Origin: Gigantopelta aegis
Lineage: Eukaryota > Mollusca > Gastropoda > Neomphalida > Peltospiridae
NCBI RefSeq assembly: GCF_016097555.1
Contig: NC_054704.1
Span: forward strand, 50,219,437-50,283,436
Direction: 5' to 3'
Length of the DNA: 64,000 nt
The translations under genes were made by a program, and so were the position numbers. This document shows, one piece after another, positions 23,801-34,949 of this stretch. Below the pieces are notes generated by a model, which was not told where the DNA came from, searched no databases, and saw only the letters and a list, made by a program, of their open reading frames with translations. How positions within the stretch are numbered: position 1 is the stretch's first letter; the number at the start of each line of letters is the position of its first letter.

Positions 23801-25228
23801 TTAGTCTGGACTACAGTCTGGAAAGAAGACTATAATACCACACAAATTGAATAAAAAGATCTATAGTAATAAATTCTAGAGATTAGCATGAACCAGAGTT
23901 CTGACGAGATATTTTATTATAAGCATAAGCCCTTGATATCAGCGTGGAAATACCTTAAGACCTGATCGTTCAGTAAAGGCTCTGGGACACTGGTTGCACT
24001 GGAAAGGTCGTGTTCCTGTATGGGTCAGCAGGTGGCGGTTTAAATTAGCCAAGCAGCGCAGCACTTTCCCACAAGATTCACATTTAAATGTTCTTTTTTG
24101 TCTCTTTCTTCTAGATAAGCCTTTTGACAACTTATCCGTGGCACCTTTCTTGTGTGTCCCCACTTCGTTATTCCCATCGTCTTTCTTTGCGGGGGACGGT
24201 TCTTGAAGAGACATCTTATGGACCTGTCGAAGATGTGTCACATAGCTGGCCTTCCATCGGAAACGACTGCCACATTCCTCACACTGATGTGGCTTTTCCT
24301 TCGTGTGCATCCGATTGTGTCGCATAAAGTCACCGACATCACGGAACTTTTTTGAGCAAAATTTACAAGTGCGAACTCTTTTGGGGGAATCGACAGGCAA
24401 GGGGCTAAGTCGGTCAGTACATTTACAGTCAGTCTCATTACAAACATTACAGCACCGGTCTTCAGAATCGTGGAGATCAAGGGTTTTACTCTGTTCTGAC
24501 GGGGACATTTCTTCATCTGAAGTACGTTCACTTGGTTCTAAAATCGCATTAGATGAGACGACACCTTTTTTACCACTGCATCGGTCAACTGTTGACTGAT
24601 CTGTAATACTGTGTGCCTCATCATCAATTGCATCTACTTCTTTTGTCCGACGAGTTGGAGATTTGTGTTTACTCACATCTTTAGACTTCCTGCCACTCTT
24701 GCTTTTAGCACTGGAAGAAAACGACAATTTTTTCTTAAGTGCCAATCGTTTACTTGTTCGAGGTGTCAATAGCGGTCCCTTTCCACTGACAGCCGATTCT
24801 TTTTCCAAGTTGTTTTGAACCTCTTTGGACGTGCTATCGTCAGTGTTAACTTTGGGAACATAAACGTGTTTATCTTCAACAGAAGTCTCATTTCCAGCAA
24901 CACCACCACTGTCGGTATCACAGTCCTGCGAGTCATCACTTATCCCAGAACTCAAATATCTACTTGTTTCGCAACTGTCGTCATGCAACATGTTGGTGTG
25001 ATCTTCCCGTAGGTCAAGTCTTACATCAAACACTGGCAATGCTTCCAGACAGGTGCCCTCCGTCTGTGTGCTGGCTTCTGTTCGTGGACACAGAAACAGA
25101 AGCATAATTCTGTCCAGCTCGCTCATGTTCAGCATGGTCTGAGTGGAGACCTCCTTGCAGCCGTGATTCACAGATTTACCATCAGCTCCCTTCCCAGAAG
25201 CCGATGAACCCCTGGTGGTCATCTTCAT
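20847..25228 (-). CDS. C2H2 zinc-finger protein, about 909 residues, 17 fingers
   Basis: Two coding exons on the minus strand, 25228-23954 (425 codons) and 22301-20847 (484 codons plus stop), joined in phase 0 by a GT-AG intron (donor AAG|GTATTT, acceptor TTTCAG|AAT). The ATG at 25228 has an in-frame TGA 9 bases upstream. Residues 1-285 are acidic and Ser-rich with basic patches and an isolated Cys cluster (CCNVCNETDCKC). Fingers start near residue 288. Three lie in exon 1, one is split by the intron (FQCNQCPRAF..SGLK|NHVLRRH), and 13 follow in exon 2, nearly all C-x2-C-x12-H-x3/4-H. A basic stretch SRRKRQKR near 370 looks like a nuclear localisation signal. Few canonical TGEKP linkers are present. 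No KRAB, SCAN or ZAD domain is visible. Probably a nuclear DNA-binding regulator; I do not recognise a one-to-one orthologue. Exon 2 is more GC-rich than its surroundings. Confidence 0.93.
22622..22925 (-). repeat. Probable SINE of another family in the zinc-finger gene intron
   Basis: On the minus strand, a tRNA-like start (TAGTGGTTACGGCATAGACC, then GGTTTCCACCTCGGTACC as B box) runs to a CGTTAAATACCTTTATATCG tail. No second copy in the window. Confidence 0.55.
23341..23664. mobile_element. hAT-like MITE, copy 2
   Basis: Same element as 6641-6999: AGGGCTTCTAGATTTT at the left, ATAATCTAGAAGCCCTGG at the right, with shared AATAATCAGATATGTCAC and TTATTTACTAGCCCAACA inside. It lies in the intron of the zinc-finger gene. 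Confidence 0.8.
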
Positions 25229-25281
25229 CTTTGATCAATCATTAACACAGCAACAAACTGCAACAAGAAAATAACACTTTA

Positions 25282-25530
25282 GGGGCGGGATGTAGTCCAG
25301 TGGTAAAGCGTTCGCTTGATGCATGGTCGGCTGTGGTATGTACTATCCTGTCTGTGGGATGGTACATATAAAAGATCCCTTGCTGCTAATCGAAAAGAGT
25401 AGCCCATGAAGTGGTGACAACAGGTTTCTTCTCAATATCTGTGTGGTCCTTAACCATATGTCTGACACCATGTAACCGAAAATAAAATGTGTTGAGTGCG
25501 TTGTTAAATAAACCATTTTTTTTCCTTTAC
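25282..25530 (+). repeat. SINE, head H1 with tail A, internally deleted
   Basis: Head GGCGGGATGTAGTCCAGTGG and tail ending GTTGTTAAATAAACC; about 75 bp between the head and the central GTGGTATGTACTATCC are missing. A 9-bp direct repeat AACACTTTA flanks it (25273 and 25531). It lies about 50 bp upstream of the zinc-finger start codon, in the likely 5' UTR or promoter. Confidence 0.88.
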
Positions 25531-25584
25531 AACACTTTAATAAGTGGAGGGGGAAAATTTTAAAAAAGAAAGAAAAAAGGTTGT

Positions 25585-26000
25585 TTTGTTTAACGACACC
25601 ACTAGAGTACATTGATTTATTAATCATCAGCTATTGGAAGGAAGGAAGGAAATGGTTTATTTAACAATGCACTCAACACATTTTATTTATGGTTATATGG
25701 CGTCGGACATATGGTTAAGGATCACAGATATTGAGGGAGGAAACCTGCTGTCGCCACTCCATGAGCCACTTTTTGATTAGCAGCAAGGGATTCAGCTATT
25801 GGATGTCAAACATTTGGTAATTTTGACATATAGTCTTAGAGAGGAAACCCGCTAACATTTTTCCATTTGGAGAAAGGGGTCTTTTACATGCACCATCCCA
25901 CAGACAGGATAGCACATACCATGGCCTTTGATATACCAGTCGTGGTGCACAGGCTAGAACATGAAATAGCCTAATGGGCCACCGACTGGGATCTTAAAAT
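25585..26000 (-). repeat. SINE (H1 head, B tail) with a nested SINE
   Basis: B tail at 25585 (TTTTGTTTAACGACACCACT reverse sense). After the nested insertion, the central part and head run from 25803 to about 26000. Confidence 0.9.
25638..25791 (-). repeat. 5'-truncated SINE (tail A) nested in another SINE
   Basis: Starts with an AAGGAAGGAAGG tail followed by TGGTTTATTTAACAATGCAC and stops in the middle of the central part (CAGCAAGGGAT). An 11-bp target duplication TCAGCTATTGG lies at 25627-25637 and 25792-25802. Confidence 0.95.
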
Positions 26001-26004
26001 TTAA

Positions 26005-26920
26005 AACTCTGGGTGAAAAAAAACCCCAGTAAATACAAGTACAATCTTAAAGAATATTTTTACTATCTGAGCATTTAGCATTACAGATCTTCCTGTTTTT
26101 ATCTTCCTGCTACACACCCTTTTTTAACTTACAAGTTTTGCTAACATCCAATCTGTATTCATTTAAATTTGCCATTACCAATCACTTTAATTTTCTGACA
26201 TGTTCATGAATGCGATATATTTGTTGTCTTGATATTTTAGGGAAGTATTACCTATATACATGTAATAACCATTGAAATAAGCAGCAGTCTGCATAACCTA
26301 CTAGAAGGTTACCGTACATGATATTGCTCAGTTGTAAACCATCAAGTTAGGAGTCAATTTTTATCATGAACGAAAATCTAGATTTTTACATAAATAATCA
26401 AAGTTATAACTAAGAGTGACAGTAATGCCATTTATTTGACTCTTTGTATGTTTGGGGGTTTACATTTAATTGCTATTGTCATGAATGAAAGTTTGTGCGT
26501 GTGTGTGTGTGTGACATTTTAATTTTTAATCCATAAACAGTTATGGGTAGAAGTGACAGAACCCTAGTACGAAGTGGTTTGTATGTATCCAAGTATGAAC
26601 TGATTGAGTAAGAAACAATGTAAATATGGGATTTTGAGAGGAGTCTGGGATCCTGTGGCTAAAAAATAATTGTTGGACTTTCTGGCTTGGGAAACCAGTC
26701 TTGAATAGGAATAATTTCCATGATTTCATGATGCCATAATATGTCTATTTTTTCTTTCCAAGAGTGAAAATTTAGTCTCGATAACCCACTCATGAATATC
26801 AATGGTCTGTTTAAATTCAAGCATCAGGGAATGACACTAGTGGAGGTTCACTGTATTGTATACGGAAGAAGAGAAACAGTTTTAAATGCTGGCATTGAGT
26901 TTCGATATATACCATATATA
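26005..26920. other. No recognisable gene
   Basis: AT-rich flank upstream of the zinc-finger gene on its strand, with a short (TG)n run near 26497. May hold 5' UTR or promoter sequence, but nothing specific can be supported. Confidence 0.4.
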
Positions 26921-26924
26921 TATG

Positions 26925-27016
26925 CCCCAGAATTGGCCACTGGCGAAGTCTTGAGACCGAGTCCAGGGTGAGCATGACTGAACCTTCGGGATATGGGCAC
27001 GTAAAAAAACCAGAAG
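26925..27016 (+). repeat. Probable SINE fragment
   Basis: GAAGTCTTGAGACCGAGTCC, then GAACCTTCGGGATATGGGCA, then CGTAAAA: a tail-like end related to the C and D types. Confidence 0.45.
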
Positions 27017-27113
27017 AAGAGTTCCCTTCCATTCCATATATTATATATATATATTGATGTGTATAAGCCGAGTTTTCAAGTCCATTCAATTCTCACAAGA
27101 AGAAATCCTGTGA

Positions 27114-28181
27114 TGATGATGATAACTTGTTTAACGTGCCCATATACCACTAGAGTTTCGAACACGCCCATCCCGAGTCCGACCCCCGATAAGATCGGTG
27201 ACCTGACTCGGGATGGAGGGGTAGAGTTGAAAATGGGCAGAATTTCGAAAATAGCAATTAGTAAAAAAGTTAATAGAATAAATTTAAAAAAAAAAGAAAA
27301 AAAAGTTACAAGCCAAAAATAAAAAGAATTGACTGCTCGGCTGAATATTTATATAATTTGGAGCATTTTAGAAGGACAGTCCAAAATTAAATAAGAGAAA
27401 GAAGAGAGGATCGGACTATTTAATAATAAAAAAAGAGAGTAATTTCGACATAAACTTTTGAACACAGATCTAAAAGTTTAAAGTCCGATCGATATGTCCA
27501 CGATATGGCCGATTGGGTGCACAGCTTATAGGGACGAGATGGGTTGCATCCCGTCAAGAAAACACCTAGATTGACAGCCGATAGACATTGAAGGTGTAGT
27601 GCTGTGCTGAAATACAGATCTTGAGAAGCCGGATCCGTCTGAACGAGAGAGAGTATCAGACTAGGGTATAGTCCAGTCGTCATGGGTTGGTATAGTGGTG
27701 CAGACGGGCTCGACTCCGGAGGATACGAGATGGTATCACTATAAAGCAAAGTAAAGTCTAGAAAAGAGTAGTAGGGGCCGACCCCGCTTCCTATTTCTTC
27801 TTAGAGTGGGGCGGTCAATCTTCCAACCCGTCTAGGACAGGCTCGGACATGTAGAGACTAAACGCGAACAACCGTGGCGTTCTGCAGAATGGCCGTCATA
27901 CGAGTCACGAAAAAACAAGTCAACATAGTCAGATGGAGAAATGACATGGAGGTGAGGAATCTCGCTAAAAAAGAATCCAACCTGGTGGTGCAGACTGTCG
28001 AAACGAGAAGCGTTCCAGCATTCAATCAGTTCCAATGGCCGCATACATCCCAGTAGAAAACTTCATTTCGCTGACAAAAACAACGAAATGAAGGATTCCC
28101 AAGTCGAGCACACGAAAGCATGTGCAATGTGCACCAGCAAAACAAACACATCTTACCGCGTAGAGCTCCAGACTGGGAATC
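27114..28181 (-). mobile_element. 1.07-kb noncoding retroposon with 12-bp target duplication
   Basis: Flanked by perfect GAAATCCTGTGA repeats at 27102-27113 and 28182-28193. The minus-strand 3' end carries the D tail (GGTATATGGGCACGTTAAAC) and a (TCA)n simple-repeat tail, as in the short D SINEs. The other 900 bp are unlike them, GC-moderate and without a conserved protein; the longest open frame (27420-27749, minus) shows no family motif. Tail and target duplication point to LINE-mediated insertion. Confidence 0.8.
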
Positions 28182-28194
28182 GAAATCCTGTGAG

Positions 28195-29740
28195 ACATTA
28201 ATAAGACTTAAAGTGAGTAAGTTTTTATGATCATATAAGAATTAAAAAAACCGTAACCTCTGTTATTTCATTTGGATTTTTACAGGAAACGCTCTAGCTT
28301 GAGAAAATGGTGAAAAACATGCATTGACAACTAAAACTTTGTTGTGAACGAAGCATTGATCACGGTACCGAAAACAAGTCTTAACTGATATGTACAGGAA
28401 CTGACCAAACATTTACGCCTATTTTTGTGTGCAATTTAGAAAACAATCAGCTCAAAAATTAATAACTTGTAGTAGTCAATTCCCCATTTAAATGGATGAG
28501 GTGTAATTTCAGGGTGGATGGGAAATTTTGCTAGGCAAGATTCATCTACTTTACTAAGAACACCATGGTTTTTTTTAATTAAAATTAGTGGTATAATAAT
28601 AAACTGTGTTCATATTTTAGCTTTCACACATTTACATCACTGACCAATGAAAAAATTGCATAGTTTGCATTTTGATCTTGTTAATTTCGGTACTTCATGT
28701 TAATTAGTACCCGTTAAACGTAAATTTTGCGATTCAGTGTCTGATGTATGTTGTGATACTCTAAATATGTGGGTGGTTCAACATCTTTTTGTTAAATACA
28801 GAACGTTTGTGCGTGTAATGTGTTACGATAAAAATGAAACGTCCATGTCGATACTGTTCCGGTTTTAAGACTCGCCCTTTACGTAACAAGGAAATTAGCT
28901 TAAAACAACTTGTTTATGGAAAACTTAAAAATATGTGTTCCGCATATTTTAATCAAACAAACCTTGATCATGTAGTATGTATTTCTTTAGGTATTAAATA
29001 AAAGAAATGTATCTTTTTTTAACTTTTTATCGTCCAACAAACAAACCGGAAGCTAGAAAAACCGCGCGGGTCTAGCTAAACACCGATGTATAGCAATGTT
29101 ACCAATGAACCTATTCGGCTGTCACAAAAGTCCTGCAAGTACTGGGCAGCTGGATTTATAAATAATAAGTGACGAAAAACAAGGATATAATTGTATGATT
29201 GCAGACGAGTTTTAAAAAAGAAAGACCCCCCCCCCCCAAAAAAAAAAAAAAAAAAAAAAAAATAAAAAAAAACCCACCCCAACCAAACAAACAAAAAACA
29301 TGGAATCAAATATTTTTTACCCCGCCCAAAAAAACAAAAAACCCCATAAAAAAAACAAAACAAATACCAAAAAAATCCATAAAAACAACAAACAAACAAT
29401 ATCATTTCCATTCATTTACTTCTCATCCCTCCTTTAATGATTAATCAGTCATCAGCTATTGGATGTCAAACATTGTGACACTTAGGCCTAGTATAGTTTT
29501 CGAAGAACATACAACTTTAAATCTTTTAGATGTACTTTCCGAGTCATAACAGCACATATTACGGCATTTGATATCGAAATATTTAAACTTAAGTCATATA
29601 TATGCATAAACTGTCTTTGATTTGATATACTCGTAACATTTCTAGAGATTTTAATTGCTACCAGTTGTCGTTGCTACCGAAGATAAACAATTAACGTTAT
29701 GGTTTATTAATAGCACATGTGCAGCCTACTTCTGTAAATA
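28195..29740. other. No recognisable gene; A- and C-rich low complexity
   Basis: AT-rich sequence. 29225-29400 is a C/A-rich low-complexity block giving spurious open frames on both strands. A SINE B fragment (CATCAGCTATTGGATGTCAA) lies at 29443-29480. Confidence 0.5.
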
Positions 29741-29743
29741 CTG

Positions 29744-30016
29744 TACCGGCCTCGGTGGCACAGTGTGTAAGCCATCGGACTATAGGCTGGTAGGTACAGG
29801 GTTCGGATCCCGGTACCAGCTTCAATCCAGTGCGAGTTCTTAAGGGCTCAATTGGTAGGTGTAAGGCCAGTACACCCTCTTCTTTCTCACTAACCACCAA
29901 CTAACAACTAACCCACTGTCCTGGACAGACATCCCAAATAGCTGAGGAGTGTGCCCAGGACAGCGTGCTTGAACCTTAATTGGATATAAGCACGAAAATA
30001 AGTTGAAATGAAATGT
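29744..30016 (+). repeat. SINE, head H2-like with tail C
   Basis: Head CCGGCCTCGGTGGCACAGTG with B box GGGTTCGGATCCCGG; tail GAACCTTAATTGGATATAAG, then CACGAAAATAAGTTGAAATG. Confidence 0.9.
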
Positions 30017-30030
30017 AAAACTGAATAAAT

Positions 30031-30152
30031 GTAATCCAGATTCGGGCATTTCCGTTTTTTTGTGTGGTTTTTTGGGGAGGGGGGGGGGGCAAACATCAGC
30101 CTAACCCCACCCCCCACCCCGCCTTACAAAAAACGGGAGCCCGTACACCTGT
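30031..30152 (+). repeat. Fragment of the ATTCGGGCA MITE family with a G-run
   Basis: CCAGATTCGGGCATTTCCGT, a G-rich tract, and the terminus AACGGGAGCCCGTACACCTG. Confidence 0.7.
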
Positions 30153-30448
30153 GATAAAACACTTTTCTGATTTCGCGATGCAATGTACAGCGATTTCCGA
30201 GACAATGAAGAAGTTAAAACACGTATGTTTGTACGTGCTTGGGCAACTAATTTAATTTAATTTAACTTCTACCGCGATATCATATGCCTAATATGTTACA
30301 TCACTTAAACAATACTCGTTTAATGCAGTATAATTATAATCGGCCATAGAGTATAAAACAAATGTTACATTTCAAAACAATTAAGTAAACATGTAAAGAA
30401 ATCATTCCTATATGTTGTTGTTTTTCAACTTTTTCGATCTTATTTCCA

Positions 30449-30545
30449 ATTAAGGTTCAAACACGCTGTCCTGGGCACACACCTCAGCTATCTGGGCTGT
30501 CTATCCAGGAAAGTGTATTACTTAATAGTGCTTATAGTGAGAGAG
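30449..30545 (-). repeat. SINE tail C fragment
   Basis: Reverse complement of the C tail (CCAATTAAGGTTCAAACACG, then CTGTCCTGGGCACACACCTC). Confidence 0.75.
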
Positions 30546-30675
30546 AATAGGTTGTAGTGGTCTTACACCTAAAACTCCTTAGACGGTTAAGAAGAGAATT
30601 TTCTTTAAGTTTCTATATTTTTAGTATGTTGACATTGGTGGTATACATGTACTGTGGGTACCGTATGTACACATC

Positions 30676-30920
30676 TTTCGCTCCAGCCAGTGCACCACGA
30701 CTGGTACATCAAAGGCCGTGGTATGTGCTATCCTGTCTATGGAATGATGCATATACAAGATCCCTTGCTGCTGATCGGAAAGAGTAACCCACTGCGTGGC
30801 GGCAGCAGGTTTCCTCCCTGAATATCTGTGTGGTCCTTAACCATATGTCCGACGCCATATAACCGTAAATAAAATGTGTTGAGTGCGTCATTAAATAAAA
30901 CATTTCCTTCCTTCCTTCCG
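30676..30920 (+). repeat. 5'-truncated SINE with tail A
   Basis: Starts within the central part (TTCGCTCCAGCCAGTGCACC). The A tail TGTTGAGTGCGTCATTAAAT is followed by ACATTTCC and a (TTCC)n end. Confidence 0.92.
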
Positions 30921-30990
30921 TATGTACATGGACGTACGTATGACAAAAAAAGTATGTATGACAGTCCTAATGTCGACAACAAAAAAAAAA

Positions 30991-31229
30991 CCCAGCCTTG
31001 GTGGCATAGTGCTTAAGTCATTATACTTGAGACTGGTATAGGTGCTGGGTTCGCGTCCCAGTACCGGCTTTCACCCAGATAAGTTTAAACGGGTAGATGC
31101 AAGATCACTACACCGACACGGTCACTCACTAACAAGAAACCAACGACTCCTGTCTTGAGATTTGTACCCAGAATAGCGTGTCTGAACCTTAATTGGATGC
31201 AAGAGCGAAAATTAATTGAAATGAAATGA
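30991..31229 (+). repeat. SINE, head H2-like with tail C
   Basis: CCCAGCCTTGGTGGCATAGT head, GGGTTCGCGTCCCAG B box, C tail GAACCTTAATTGGATGCAAG. Second copy of the 29744 family. Confidence 0.88.
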
Positions 31230-31352
31230 ATCGGAAGAAGTAGGCCATTTGGAATTTATTACCATATTATGTTAGACAGTATAGCGTCTGCTAAAACACT
31301 TTGATGTTTTGTGTAGCTGCTACAATTAACCTACCTTTATTTTTGTACAGTG

Positions 31353-33261
31353 GTAAAGCGCTCGCTTAATGCGCGGTTGGGTTAAGACTGATCCCCGTCG
31401 GTGGGCTATTTCTCGTTCTAGCCGGTGCACCACGATTCGGGCGTGGGAGTCCAATATTTTGGACTCGTGGCCGTGGTATGTGCTATCCTGTCTGTAGATG
31501 GTAGATATAAAAGATCCCTTGCTACTTGTGACGGAACATGCTCTTATTTGTTTTGCCTGTTAATTGTTTTTAGAGGGCCGTGTGCGGCTTGGTTACGTAA
31601 TACCCCCGCGCGATGGTGGTCGAGCTGTTCCCAATATGCACTTAGACCAGGTGGGCACTTTGTTACGTAATACTTCCGCGCGACCGTACCCCCTAATACA
31701 CACCCAGACCAGGTGTGGAGGCCATGTGGCCAGTAGTTACGTAATATCTCCGCGAGTTCTGTTTTACGACCTTGTATTCCTAGCGGAATGGCGACAGCTA
31801 GTCTACCATCTAAGAAAAAATGCCGTCTTGGTCGCTGTGAAAATATCACATGATAGGGGGAGTACCGCGATGTGCCCCCAGGCGATATTCGGTTTTGTAA
31901 TAAATAGATAGGATTTCAGAGATATCGAGGAGAAACATTGGAAGGCTTCCGGGGAACGTGTCCGTTTGGACTGGTAAATATATTTTCTGCTCTGTTGTAT
32001 AACCTTGATGTGATTGATGTGACTTTAAATATTTTAATACTGTATTATACCAATATTATTTAGACAGTGTTTCCGATAATCTGACGAAGTAAATTGTAGG
32101 CTTCAGGGTGTACACTACCAAATCAAATCCCATAGACGACAATAGTAACATATACGGCTAAAACTCCTACCTGCAACGTATCAACCGACATAAACGCCAC
32201 GGATATAAATACTACCACCCCTTACACTTAAAGTGAATCAGAAAAAAATGGGGGTCAAGCTGCTCGTTTCTGAGATAACGGGTAGCGTCTATGACTACCC
32301 TAGTTTCGCACAAAATTTGAGTACTTTTTTTTACAGGTACCCCATACATGTTTCAAGCACAAGGCTACTTGACACATTGGTACTAGATGAAATAAAATTG
32401 CACATTTATTTTACCCAGATGAAACTATTATTTTTTACAACCAACACACTCACATTTATAACCAATCACAGGACTTGTGGTGTTCACTTCTCTATCAAAA
32501 GTTCGGTGCACCTCGAACTTTGACCCAGCCGGAAGTTATTTGGTATTGTACTACCTTCACTGTTCTAAAATTATTAAAGCTTAACCAGTCATCCTAGAGG
32601 ACCTAGGTAAACTGTATGTTATTGTCTTTATTGTGATAGGTACCAGTATTCATTCTGTATTACAAGGTTACTGAATGAGTAGTTAAGGGTTAATTAAAAA
32701 TTAACCAGTTAGGAATAGAGTTGTAATTCCTTTATTAATTAAGTTCCCCTGGCAGCGTTTCTCAATCATCACACGTGTGTGTGTGTTGTATCACGGTGAA
32801 GTGATTAGAATATTGTGTAAACTAGACACCTAGTGATTAACTAATTAAGTGATTAGTTCCGGGTTGTTATTATTATTGTTGTTGTAAGTAATTAACTGCG
32901 GCAAATATATTTGTTAGCGTAAGGTTAATACAGATTCCAAAGTGTATTGTGTTTTGTTGTGTTTTCTAGTGAACTAACGTGCTATATTATATATATATAT
33001 TATATAAGATCTTATCTCTGATTACCTAGAGACGAGCCACTCGGGTATTGGACTGCCCGATACAGAGAGATCTAATAGATATACAGTTAGGAGAGATATT
33101 TGGATAATCGTGTTTTACTCAGTTACGGGTATTATAGGATCCCCGTGACACTACTAATAGAAAAATGTAGCGGGTTTCCTCTCTAAGACTATATGTCAAA
33201 TGACCAAATTTATAAATCAATGTGCTCTAGTGATGTCGTTAAATAAAACAAACTTTAACTT
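31353..33261 (+). repeat. SINE (truncated H1 head, B tail) split by a solo LTR
   Basis: Runs from within the H1 A box to the tail GTCGTTAAATAAAACAAACT. It is flanked by a 17-bp duplication TTTATTTTTGTACAGTG (31336-31352 and 33262-33278). The inserted 31527-33150 separates TTGCTACT from AATAGAAAAATGTAGCGGG. A 30-bp palindromic block (GGAGTCCAATATTTTGGACT) near 31447 is an extra insertion related to 34013-34045. Confidence 0.95.
31527..33150. mobile_element. Solo LTR of an LTR retrotransposon (fossil)
   Basis: 1624 bp beginning TGTGACGG and ending CCGTGACA, with a 5-bp target duplication CTACT on each side, typical of integrase-mediated LTR insertion. It has no internal coding region or second LTR, so it is a recombined solo LTR. 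Its left third contains about three copies of a 70-75-bp unit starting TTACGTAATA, a promoter- or enhancer-like arrangement. The superfamily cannot be assigned from the LTR alone. It is younger than the SINE it splits. Confidence 0.8.
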
Positions 33262-33555
33262 TTTATTTTTGTACAGTGAACATTTCGGCAAAGTGGACAT
33301 TTCCGCGGATCGCAAAATTTGCGATAAATGTAGTCTCCCAGTTTGGAAAATATTTATACAAATTTTAAAAAGAAAATCTATAGTTATATAGTTTTGACAC
33401 TTTGTGTTTTTAAATGATTACAGAATTCTAAATATATTTTCTTATATTCTCCTTATTTATCTGTGCTTTATAACAGCTTCCATTGTGCCTATAAATTATG
33501 ATTATGACCTGGACGTCAGAGTCGCAGTGGCCTGACATTCCTATTGCACTCACCC

Positions 33556-33912
33556 CTATAAGCGTACGAGACGGGCGGGGGGGGGGGGGGGGGGGGGGGG
33601 GTGGGGGGAATAGCTGGGTTGGCAAGTCTCACCCTAGTGCTGGAGCGAAACCTCAAATTCGGGCAACAAAATATACAAGATATTCGGGAAAACGTGCTAA
33701 TCTGAGACCTTGTTACCATGTATTTCCATCATTCTACCCTCAAAATTTGTTGTAATCCATGTAAAATTGCATAGTGATTCATTTGCATCCCTATATAGCT
33801 ATTTGGTAGTAATGCTAATATGAATAAATGTTGTTATTTAGATTCGGGCATTTTTGTTTAATTCAGGTAAAAGCCCCACTCCTACAAAAATGGAAGCCCG
33901 TACGCCTATGCT
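33556..33912. mobile_element. MITE of the ATTCGGGCA family
   Basis: Left end AAGCGTACGAGACGGGC, then a run of more than 20 G. Right end ATGGAAGCCCGTACGCCTAT is partly inverted to it. The inside has CTCAAATTCGGGCAAC and ATTTAGATTCGGGCATTTTT. Related pieces lie at 9080, 30031 and 61012. Confidence 0.7.
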
Positions 33913-34012
33913 CACCCCTTACTCCCTAGCGCCTTTGTATTTCATTCCACGTTTTTAAACAAGTGGAAAAACAAGAAATCACGGGATGCTCCTAATATAT
34001 ATTATGTCTAGG

Positions 34013-34565
34013 GCCTCCACGAGTCCAAAATATTGGACTCCCGCGCCCGAGTACCCAACACTTAAACAAGATGATGATGAGATTAAGCCCAGTGGTAAAA
34101 CGTTCGCTTGATGCACGATCAGTCAGGGATCGATCCCCGTCAGTGGGCATATTAGGAATACAGTAAAATAGCAGTATGCATCTTAATTCCAGCGCTGAAC
34201 ATGGTTAAAGTTTGTTTTGCTTAACGACACCACTAGAGCACATTGATTCATTAATCGTCGGCTAATGGATGTCAACGCTGAGCATGGATGCCAAATCATG
34301 CCATTGTAGATTGCATTTAAAAACAGGTTGATATGTTCAGTGTTGTGACGGACGGACGGCCAGTTTAAAAAGAAACTAGAGCATGGTCATATAATTATTG
34401 TGTAAATTATATCATTGTTTATTTACTGCTGAAATTATTTTCCTACATTATCCACTGTATTATAGTTGATTATTATATTCTACCTTGTAGGCTACTAGAG
34501 TCCTGTGAATGGACTCGAGTCTTGCTAGACTCGGCACGTGCCCGAGTACTCGTGGATACCCTAAT
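34013..34565. mobile_element. Nonautonomous DNA element with ACGAGT termini, carrying SINE pieces
   Basis: Left end TCTAGGGCCTCCACGAGTCC and right end GTACTCGTGGATACCCTAAT are inverted repeats, each followed by GACTC-rich palindromic blocks. Inside lie a H1 SINE head (34082-34152) and a B tail piece (34203-34275). Similar termini are common in hAT-type MITEs. Confidence 0.6.
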
Positions 34566-34584
34566 TATGTCCCCGCCACCTGGC

Positions 34585-34712
34585 ATTAGTCGTAGGATCG
34601 ATTCTCATCGGTGGACCTATTTGATTGTTCTCGTTACAGTGCCCCACACCTGGTGAAATATGAAAGGCCGTGGCATGTGCCGTCTTGTTTCTAGGAAAGT
34701 GCATATAAATAA
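34585..34712 (+). repeat. SINE fragment (central part)
   Basis: GATCGATTCTCATCGGTGGA, then AAAGGCCGTGGCATGTGCCG, then GTGCATATAAATAACC. Confidence 0.7.
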
Positions 34713-34737
34713 CCGATCAGGATAGTTCATGTTGTTG

Positions 34738-34846
34738 TTGTTGTTGTTAATATTTTAACATGCTCATATACCACTAAGGCTTCGAGCATGTCTATCCCAA
34801 GTCCCGTCTCTGGATGCCAGAGGCCCGACTTGGGACAGATATAGTT
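34738..34846 (-). repeat. Short SINE with tail D and (GTT)n end
   Basis: (TTG)n, then TTTTAACATGCTCATATACC, CTATCCCAAGTCCCGTCTCT and GCCCGACTTGGGACAG. It is followed at 34867-34925 by an unrelated perfect-stem hairpin around AAAATTAGCTCTACTGG. Confidence 0.75.
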
Positions 34847-34949
34847 CATGTGGCGGTAATGGCAATCTGATTAAAATTAGCTCTACTGGTAATAGTAATT
34901 AACCAGTGGAGCTAATTTTAATTAAATTGCGGCAATGGGTTTATCCTCT

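Noticed and set aside
31527-33150. Interpreting the insertion as a DNA transposon because of TGTGACGG/CCGTGACA inverted ends
   Set aside because: TG..CA ends, 5-bp duplication and promoter-like repeats fit a solo LTR better; there is no transposase or long inverted terminus.
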